Part shown: positions 56,323-64,000 of the stretch, in pieces
Numbering within the stretch: the stretch's first letter is position 1
Layout: each line of letters begins with the position of its first letter
DNA from: Saposhnikovia divaricata
Taxonomy: Eukaryota; Streptophyta; Magnoliopsida; Apiales; Apiaceae
DNA: 64,000 nucleotides
Reading direction: 5' to 3'
NCBI GenBank assembly: GCA_036435485.1
Contig: CM071598.1
Coordinates: 204,393,148-204,457,147 of the forward strand
Program-made: the position numbers and the translations under genes
Notes under the pieces: generated by a model
Told to the model about the DNA's origin: nothing
Seen by the model: only the letters and a program-made list of their open reading frames with translations
Databases searched by the model: none

Positions 56323-57866
56323 TGTTAGTAGTATTTTTGTGTGTTCGTTCTCAGGGAAGGACTGATATCAATTCTAATTCTGAGTCTTTTATCTCAAGCA
56401 GTTCAGAAGTGTGGAAGAATAGATTGGTGATTATGATTATTAACTAAATTAAACTAATAAACAAATAAAAACTATATAATAACGATGAGAGAAAATAATC
56501 CAAGATTTGGGGTTCTTCAATTGACTACCAAGAATGTCTAATTTGTGTCTCTTGTTCGTTAAAAACAATCCTTCTAAAGTTTATAAATTCCTCTCCCAAG
56601 GTAATTCATAATGCCTACAATCATCCCCTAATCGCCACTCTCATGGTCAATCAAAGTATAATCATAAACTATTAAAACCAAGGATTAACAGTTTCACAAT
56701 TCTTTTATTAATCTCCCGATTCAATAATTAAATTGTGTCTATCATGTCATGTACTAGAATTACAACTCTTCTCCCGATTCGTTATAATCCCTACAGATTC
56801 AATCAAAAGTTAGCTACTTTTCTAATTGAATTAAGCCCTCAATGACAGATTAACAATAACAAGAGAAATCAAACAAACTCGACAAATCAACGAATACTAC
56901 CCAACTCTTGGATAAAGGGAATTAACTACTCATAATTGAACAAAACAAGTATATATATATAAAAACCACAAATCATGAGTTTAGAATTTAAGAACAAAGA
57001 ATACAAATCTTGAAGTGTCTTGAACTCCGGACGAATCCCTTCGCTCCTTTCTTCAATCTTCTTCTCCAATTGATTCTCTCCCTTTTCTCTCCAATCTCAA
57101 AATAGTTCTAGATCTAAAGTATGAATAGTACTAAAAATAGGTTATGAATTACATCCTAAAATAATACCCTAGATGTGTTTATATAGGGCTCTAGACATCT
57201 TGCCCAGCAAGAAAATACCAAAACAGAATTATAATAGAATTTCTGCAAAATACGTTTCCTAAACTGATTCTGTTTTTTAAGGAAAATTCGTAGCTGACTT
57301 TTCTTCAGTATTTCTGGAACGTTCCAATCATAATTGGACCTCTGAACCACTCTAGAATGATAGAGAATCTCGTTAGCTTCGCGTGGACTGCTTACGGGCC
57401 TAAAACGGACTTGTAGAACTCAAGATATGGCCAAAACAAAATCCGAAATTCTGGCTGATTTTTCACCCGCGCGCCGCAGCGCCTGAGGCGCCGTTTTGGC
57501 GCCTGATGCGCCAGCTCAATCTGCATAAACAGCTCTGGGGCGCCAATTAGGCTCCCGGCTTGGTCCCGTTCTGCGAAAATTGATTTTTCTTCGATTTTTA
57601 AGCTTTTTCTTCCATTCCTTTTGCATGAGCTTCCGTCTTTCATCCTTAATGACTTGTATACTTCTTGGGAGTTGACATTAGCCTCCATTCTTCATTCCAT
57701 ATCATAAATCAACTCCAAATAATGAAGGAAACTACACCTTTAATCGACATTTCTTCAACCCTGCACAATTAAGCAAAACACATCAAAACTACCACAAACT
57801 TGAGGCCAAAACAATCAATTTAAGCCGAACGGAGGCATTCCCAGTGGATATAAAATCCACTTATCA
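56323..57866 (-). repeat. 3' LTR of the Athila-related element
   Basis: 1544 bp. On the minus strand it starts with the palindromic TGATAAGTGGATTTTATATCCACT shared with Athila. It has a GC-rich island at 57466-57545 with repeated GGCGC words, and CTATATAAAC at 57177-57186. The only difference seen from the other LTR is the length of a TA run near 56950. Confidence 0.93.
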
Positions 57867-57880
57867 AACCCCCAAACTTA
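57867..57880 (-). promoter_or_regulatory. Polypurine tract of the Athila-related element
   Basis: Minus strand AAGTTTGGGGGTTT abuts the 3' LTR start TGATAAGTGG, at the same position as in Athila. Confidence 0.85.
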
Positions 57881-59381
57881 AACTGATGCTTGTCCTCAAG
57901 CATAAACAATTACAACTACCTGATTAGTACCACTTCCGTAGGTGATCACGGTTGCATTTGGCATATGCAACAAGCCCTTTAAACCCCTAGGCAGCCCCAG
58001 TGGACGAGTAAGGTCTCGTGAGGGCCTATAGCGAATGTACCCACAAAATCCATTTAACCTAATGCAATGCAATGCATGAATGCAACTAATATGAAAAATG
58101 CAACGATCCCCTTCAAACTAACCAAAACCAACTAACAAGCAAATATCTCAAAGAATGCAACTAAATCCAAATAGAGCTCGACTAAGTCCCCGTATACTAA
58201 CAATACATGACAGAAACGTGCGTGTGTGCGATACTCATCAGAAATACTCCCAAAACTAGGTCAAAAATCATACATATCCTTTGTCAAGACAATCACAGGT
58301 TTATAAATAGAATAGACTGTAGACACTTCATAACCTCGGAACACCTCCATCCTCATTCAAGTTAGCCAGGTATTCATGCTTTATTACTAACTACTACGAC
58401 ACATATATACAAGCATGCTTATTTAACCGTGCAATGAATGAGACCCCAAAAGGCTTATACAATAATACCCATGTAGCGAGTGTTAGGTCAGTGGATCCCA
58501 GACTATAAAAGCCTTAGGTCACTAGGACTAAGTCCCCTCAGACTTAATTACTCGAGTATTAAAGAGCTCACTCTGGTTAATTTTGCATTTAAACAATTTA
58601 TTGACTTTTTTTTTCTTTTTTTTTCTTTTTTTTTCTGCGATCTGGAATGAGCCTTTCTCAATTCCAACCCTAGACTACTCATATAAATATGAGCCGGCTA
58701 CTAGCCATTTGACACCTAGCCATTATTTAACAATTGATACAACTAGCATGAAATCCCTGGTTTCCCCCAAACTTAGACTTTAGTGCTCCTACGCCATCAA
58801 GGGAATAACGAAAATTCTAAATATAATCAGGTGATTAAATCTCAAAGCATCCAAACAAGCATGACCTCAAGCTAGCCCAAAAGCACCCAATGAGACTGTG
58901 TAAAAATTTTGTTCCCGAAACACATAAGTCAATTTCATAAAAACTATAAATCAACCCTCTATTCATCATTACCACACTCAATTAGACATCTACATATCAA
59001 TCAGAATCAGCTCGTTCTAAGGGATCATGAAAAATGCATGCCATGAAAATGCAACTAAAATGAACTCACATGGTATACAGAAATAAAAACAGAATGTCCT
59101 ATATGAAACAAACGTAGATAACACGAACATATATGCATGAATTACTACTACTAATATGCAAAACATGAAATCCTACATGAACACAATGACTAACAATCAC
59201 ATATATATACACTACTTATCCCTCAAACCACCCCCAAACTTAAAATATTCAATGTCCTCATTGAATGGAAGTAAATACGAGGGAAAGTAGAAAACATACC
59301 TGTATACAACAATGCTTGGGTTGCCTCCCAAGAAGCGCTCCTTTAACGTCAATAGCTTGACGCCGATTATACCTGGAAACT
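57867..59381 (-). other. 3' noncoding region shared with Athila
   Basis: Reverse complement is related along most of its length to 21158-22668: both have the GCGCTTC..GGAGGCAACCCA block near the coding end, the stretch TAATACTCGAGTAATTAAGTC, the CACGAGACCT and AGGGGTTTAAAGGGCTTGTTGCATATGCC blocks, and the AAGTTTGGGGG word at three matching places (57868-57880, 58763-58776 and 59229-59242 here). No protein frame is kept, so conservation is at nucleotide level. Confidence 0.85.
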
Positions 59382-60335
59382 TCAATGAGGAGAAAAAGCA
59401 AACAGATGCACATATCTACGAATTTCTAATATAAGCATATTGTGCAAATAAATCTTAGATTCATTGAAAGGTACGAAAACTTTCAAGAACCTATCATGCT
59501 CAAGAGACTTGGAAACATCAAAATAGCTAGAAAAGTCGTCAGAATAATCATTATAAGTACAACTCATATACTCCTCCCAAATCGGATCCTTATACTCTAC
59601 AGCAAGATGTTCAACTTCCTCAATCTTAACTTCCTTCTCTTTTATAATTGGACACTCATCAATTTTAATCTCGTCTACCAATGTATTAAGCTCAAAATTT
59701 TCTAGAATTGGTAGAATTTCAATTGCATCCAAATTATCATTAATGCGCATGGGACAATTATCAACTACACCAGTAGACTCATCAGACACAACATTATCAT
59801 CAATTGCTAAACAAGAATCATGGCATAGAGGAAAATTGACACAAGGAGGAGTTCGATAACAACCGTCATACCACACTGCTCGAACTTCCCAAATAAAATT
59901 ATTTAGTTTAGCATTCTCCTCGTACCAAGCTATTGAATCACATGGAATATCATTGTCACTAGCAATCTCTAAAGTTGGTTCATCAAAAACTCCCAAAGAA
60001 AGTAAGGGAAGATTAGACTGAGTTCCTTGAATCATTTTATTTAGCGCAATCTCCCAATCAGCAAGTAAAGAAGGATTAGACTGAGTTAAACTCGTATCAA
60101 CATCATTACATATATATGGATAAACATCATCATGATATTGATTTTCAAACGAATATGAATAATCATTGCTAGGGGGATATGGAGCATAAAATGAGTTCTC
60201 AGAATAGAACGAATTCACCTGATATGCATTACAATCCTCATAGGAATTGAATTGTGGGTAAGGATTGAAGTCTTGATATTGTTCCTGACCGTTGTAGAAA
60301 TTCTGAGCATTGTTCCAACCAAAGTTGTACTCCAT
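59382..60335 (-). CDS. Novel 317-residue protein of the Athila-related element
   Basis: The only long frame in the internal region, starting 132 nt after the 5' LTR, where gag would start in Athila. I recognise no family. Residues 1-75 are extraordinarily rich in Tyr, Asn, Gln, Phe and Ser (for example NNAQNFYNGQEQYQDFN), like a prion-like or low-complexity assembly domain. Residues 80-150 include SLLADWEIALNKMIQGTQSN. The middle has four clustered Cys (YDGCYRTPPCVNFPLCHDSC). The last 120 residues are acidic (IKIDECPIIKEKEVKIEEVE) and end hydrophobic (LHNMLILEIRRYVHLFAFSPH). No zinc knuckle, protease or RT motif and no signal peptide. It is intact in a very young element, which suggests selection or a recent active source. 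A Gag substitute is an inference only. Confidence 0.65.
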   Translation of the reverse strand: MEYNFGWNNAQNFYNGQEQYQDFNPYPQFNSYEDCNAYQVNSFYSENSFYAPYPPSNDYSYSFENQYHDDVYPYICNDVDTSLTQSNPSLLADWEIALNKMIQGTQSNLPLLSLGVFDEPTLEIASDNDIPCDSIAWYEENAKLNNFIWEVRAVWYDGCYRTPPCVNFPLCHDSCLAIDDNVVSDESTGVVDNCPMRINDNLDAIEILPILENFELNTLVDEIKIDECPIIKEKEVKIEEVEHLAVEYKDPIWEEYMSCTYNDYSDDFSSYFDVSKSLEHDRFLKVFVPFNESKIYLHNMLILEIRRYVHLFAFSPH

Positions 60336-60467
60336 CTAGTCTCTCTCCTCAAAACCTGTTTAAGTTGTCTACCTCAAAGAACCTGTAGACACACCAAGGA
60401 AAGAAATACAAAAAGAAAGAAAAGAAAAATATATACAAAGATAAAATCCAAACTACAAGAACCAATT

Positions 60468-62009
60468 TGTTAGTAGTATTTTTGTGTGTTCGTTCTCAGG
60501 GAAGGACTGATATCAATTCTAATTCTGAGTCTTTTATCTCAAGCAGTTCAGAAGTGTGGAAGAATAGATTGGTGATTATGATTATTAACTAAATTAAACT
60601 AATAAACAAATAAAAACTATATAATAACGATGAGAGAAAATAATCCAAGATTTGGGGTTCTTCAATTGACTACCAAGAATGTCTAATTTGTGTCTCTTGT
60701 TCGTTAAAAACAATCCTTCTAAAGTTTATAAATTCCTCTCCCAAGGTAATTCATAATGCCTACAATCATCCCCTAATCGCCACTCTCATGGTCAATCAAA
60801 GTATAATCATAAACTATTAAAACCAAGGATTAACAGTTTCACAATTCTTTTATTAATCTCCCGATTCAATAATTAAATTGTGTCTATCATGTCATGTACT
60901 AGAATTACAACTCTTCTCCCGATTCGTTATAATCCCTACAGATTCAATCAAAAGTTAGCTACTTTTCTAATTGAATTAAGCCCTCAATGACAGATTAACA
61001 ATAACAAGAGAAATCAAACAAACTCGACAAATCAACGAATACTACCCAACTCTTGGATAAAGGGAATTAACTACTCATAATTGAACAAAACAAGTATATA
61101 TATAAAAACCACAAATCATGAGTTTAGAATTTAAGAACAAAGAATACAAATCTTGAAGTGTCTTGAACTCCGGACGAATCCCTTCGCTCCTTTCTTCAAT
61201 CTTCTTCTCCAATTGATTCTCTCCCTTTTCTCTCCAATCTCAAAATAGTTCTAGATCTAAAGTATGAATAGTACTAAAAATAGGTTATGAATTACATCCT
61301 AAAATAATACCCTAGATGTGTTTATATAGGGCTCTAGACATCTTGCCCAGCAAGAAAATACCAAAACAGAATTATAATAGAATTTCTGCAAAATACGTTT
61401 CCTAAACTGATTCTGTTTTTTAAGGAAAATTCGTAGCTGACTTTTCTTCAGTATTTCTGGAACGTTCCAATCATAATTGGACCTCTGAACCACTCTAGAA
61501 TGATAGAGAATCTCGTTAGCTTCGCGTGGACTGCTTACGGGCCTAAAACGGACTTGTAGAACTCAAGATATGGCCAAAACAAAATCCGAAATTCTGGCTG
61601 ATTTTTCACCCGCGCGCCGCAGCGCCTGAGGCGCCGTTTTGGCGCCTGATGCGCCAGCTCAATCTGCATAAACAGCTCTGGGGCGCCAATTAGGCTCCCG
61701 GCTTGGTCCCGTTCTGCGAAAATTGATTTTTCTTCGATTTTTAAGCTTTTTCTTCCATTCCTTTTGCATGAGCTTCCGTCTTTCATCCTTAATGACTTGT
61801 ATACTTCTTGGGAGTTGACATTAGCCTCCATTCTTCATTCCATATCATAAATCAACTCCAAATAATGAAGGAAACTACACCTTTAATCGACATTTCTTCA
61901 ACCCTGCACAATTAAGCAAAACACATCAAAACTACCACAAACTTGAGGCCAAAACAATCAATTTAAGCCGAACGGAGGCATTCCCAGTGGATATAAAATC
62001 CACTTATCA
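60468..62009 (-). repeat. 5' LTR of the Athila-related element
   Basis: 1542 bp, matching 56323-57866 except for one TA unit near 61095. The probable promoter TATATAAAC (minus) is at 61320-61329. The sequence just after it on the minus strand is AATTGGTTCTTGTAG, not the tRNA-Asp primer site of Athila. Confidence 0.93.
61320..61329 (-). promoter_or_regulatory. Putative TATA box of the Athila-related element
   Basis: CTATATAAAC on the minus strand within the 5' LTR, about 680 bp from its start. A well-formed plant TATA box; no expression evidence. Confidence 0.55.
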
Positions 62010-64000
62010 ATTCATTTCCTCTATCATAGCATCTTTCCATTTAGGATCACATAAAGCATTCTGCCATGTATGTGGAACAGAAACACTAGACAAGGATGAC
62101 ACAAAAGCAAGTGAAGATGGAGATAGTGCATTATATGATACAAAGTTTGAGATAGGATGGTTAGTGCAAGCACGTACACCCTTTATTATAGCAATAGGAA
62201 GATCTAGAGTAGGATCAAGAGTATTACCATTTTCTGGCTCAAACACAGGAGATGCAGGATCTGTCTCGAGGTCAGAGGTCTTTGGCTGCGGTAAAGTGGT
62301 GATATCATTTCTTTTCCGTATGGAATATGTAATCAAATCTGGCATATCCAACCTATTTAAATCATCTGACTCTTTACTCGTATGTGGAGGAATAGACAAC
62401 CTGTTTGAGTTAGTGTTTGGAATAGGTATATTAATAAATGGAAGTGAATGTGACTCATCTGTTGCTTTACTACTATCAAGACTGTGTCGGTTTATCTCCC
62501 CCTGAAGCAAGGAAGAGGAACCCGGAGATAAATAAGAAATGGTCTCCCAGAAAATAACATCATGACTGACAAATATGCGACGTGAGGAAGGATGATAACA
62601 TTTATATCCCTTCTGAGTTGGTGAATACCCAATGAAAACGCAGCGGAGAGCCCGAGAATCAAGTTTATCCCGAGAGGGAGCATGATTATGAACAAAACAT
62701 ACACTCCCAAATACTCGAAGGGGTAGTGGGTGAGAAGAAGGTGTAGGAACACAGGACAACGGTGTTTTGAATTTGAGAACACTAGACGGAAGACGGTTTA
62801 TAAGGTATGCTGCAGTCATGACTGCCTCTCCCCAAAGATATTTGGGAACATGCATTGTTAACATAAGTGACCGAGCAACCTGTTGTAAGTGACCAATTTT
62901 CCTTTCAGCTACCCCATTTTGTTGAGAAGTTTTGACACACGAAGTTTGATGAATTATACCACATGTGTCCAAATAAGATATAAATGGACCTCCATATTCA
63001 GTACCGTTATCACTCCGAAGAATTTTAACAGATGCATTAAACTGCATTTGTACCATGTGGTGAAAAGATTTAAAACACTCGAAAACTTCACTTTTTTGTT
63101 TAAGGAAATATACCCAAGTTAGCCTAGAATAACAATCAACAAAGACAACAAACCATCTATACGCATCATGTGTAGGATGTCTAGATGGACCCCAAACATC
63201 AGTATGAATAATAGAAAACAAAGTAGAACTTCTTTTATTTCTGGATGGATAAGATGATCTTTTATGTTTGGCTAGTTCACATGGTTCACAAAAAAAGTCT
63301 TCCTTCTTACAGTGTTTTACTAAGGCAGGGAATAGGTGTGTTAAAACACCAAAAGATGGATGACCTAACCGTCTATGCCACTGATACAAAGTTTCAAAAG
63401 CAGAATTTAACTTGGATGACACCTGATAAGTTGAGGGAGAAATAGAATTCCCTTCCATAACATAAAGTCCATCTACCACTTTACCATTGCCAAGGACCTT
63501 GCCTGTCGCCAGATCCTGAAATACACAGTGGGAGGAAAAAAGGTTACTGAACAATTAAGATTTTCAGTAATACACTGAACAGATAATAAATTTGCTGTTA
63601 AGGAGGGAACATGTAACACATCAGATAATGGCAATGATGATGAGAGGCAGTGAGAAGCTTGTCCATGAACAAGTACAATAGCTCCATTGGCAACACGAAT
63701 ATTGCCTGTTTCACCATTATATGTTTCTAGGAAACTAGAATTTCCAGTCATATGTGCTGATGCTCCGAAATCAATAATCCATGAATTAGAATTTTTATCG
63801 GAGGTAAAGTGACAAGATATACCTGCATGAGCAGAATTAGCTGTAGGTGGAGTGGTGTTCATTTGTGACATTAATTGGCGAAGGGTGTTGACCTCTGAAG
63901 CAGTCATTGTCCCTATGGAAGAATAAGACTCATATTCTGATGCAGCATGATGAGCATTAAAGGGAATACCTCTACCCGTACTTCTGCCAGATAAGACACC
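62010..64000 (-). pseudogene. Copia Pol, protease and integrase half (broken, runs off the edge)
   Basis: The frame is already open at the window edge (64000) and runs leftward through the protease (WIIDFGASAHMTG; note Phe in place of the usual Ser/Thr in the D-S-G triad). A 1-nt loss near 63532 shifts it into a second frame with the integrase: GHPSFGVL and CEPCELAKHKR (zinc region), Asp in IHTDVWGPS, Asp in RSDNGTEYGG, Glu in NGVAERKIGHL and the C-terminal FKTPLSCV and FIGYSPTQKGYKCYHP blocks. It ends at EEMN, where the nested element starts; the protein resumes at 56322. The DFG change and the frameshift suggest the element was already dead. Confidence 0.88.

Larger units (their letters stand above)
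56323..62009 (-). mobile_element. Non-autonomous Athila-related LTR element with one novel frame
   Basis: 5687 bp on the minus strand, starting TGATAAGTGG (at 62009) and ending CTAACA (at 56323). It is flanked by ATTCA on both sides in plus-strand terms (56318-56322 and 62010-62014), which splits the Copia pol cleanly. LTRs of 1544 and 1542 bp appear identical except for one TA unit. The internal region has no gag-pol homology; it has a single 317-codon frame plus about 1.5 kb of 3' noncoding DNA clearly related to that of the Athila element at 21158-22668. It must be moved by another element's enzymes. It resembles the LARD category. Confidence 0.92.
54636..64000 (-). mobile_element. Decayed Ty1/Copia retrotransposon, cut by a nested element and by the window edge
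   Basis: Minus-strand Copia element. Its 3' LTR is on the left, and its gag and 5' LTR lie beyond 64000. Pol is interrupted at 56323-62009 by the small Athila-related element. The polypurine tract TTGAGGGGGAGTG (minus) is at 54846-54860. There are at least four inactivating lesions besides the insertion. The lineage within Copia is not certain. Confidence 0.85.

Noticed and set aside
57156..57688. 64- and 98-codon frames repeated at 61299-61831
   Set aside because: They are the two LTR copies of the same element; the reading crosses the TATA box and GC island.

Overview
This window is plant nuclear DNA, almost certainly a pericentromeric or otherwise transposon-dense region of a dicot. I see no host gene. 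Nearly every intact reading frame belongs to an LTR retrotransposon, and the elements are nested in each other. The species cannot be named from the sequence alone.

Layout, left to right. (1) 1-3292: AT-rich DNA with degenerate tandem duplications. (2) 3298-27484: a Gag-only Ty3/Gypsy element (TR-GAG type, derived from a Tekay-like chromovirus) with 3.5-kb LTRs and target duplication TTAAG. Its 5' LTR carries a 2.9-kb non-autonomous CACTA transposon (6483-9380, duplication TCT) that holds a Ulp1-protease gene fragment. Its 3' LTR carries an Athila-lineage element (13266-24997) preceded by a 564-bp stray piece of Athila 3' DNA. (3) 27810-40849: a complete Sirevirus (Ty1/Copia) on the minus strand, with apparently identical 1011-bp LTRs, duplication CATAC, intact gag, pol and a 1503-residue third reading frame. 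It also carries a dispersed nonamer, ATCCGTTGA/TCAACGGAT, in its LTRs, spacer and all three coding regions. (4) 40855-47598: AT-rich DNA with a 634-bp hAT-type MITE (8-bp duplication) and a 70-82-bp minisatellite. (5) 47604-53269: an intact chromodomain Ty3/Gypsy element (Reina-like), minus strand, duplication GGATC. (6) about 53585-54462: a 5'-truncated RTE-type LINE. (7) about 54636-64000: a decayed Ty1/Copia element on the minus strand, running off the right edge. It is split at 56323-62009 by a non-autonomous Athila-related element (duplication ATTCA in plus-strand terms) with near-identical LTRs and a single 317-codon reading frame.

How they relate. The Athila copy and the small element at 56-62 kb share LTR tips and about 1.5 kb of 3' noncoding sequence, so the small one is probably mobilised in trans by Athila-type enzymes. 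The Gag-only element likewise needs a donor Pol. LTR divergence counted by eye agrees with the nesting: host TR-GAG about 0.4%, Athila inside it about 0.2%, and the Sirevirus and the small Athila-related element near zero.

The most unusual signals are the nonamer and hairpin system of the Sirevirus, its long third reading frame, and the gene-replacement structure of the small Athila-related element. All boundaries and difference counts were read by eye; no alignment or database search was run.
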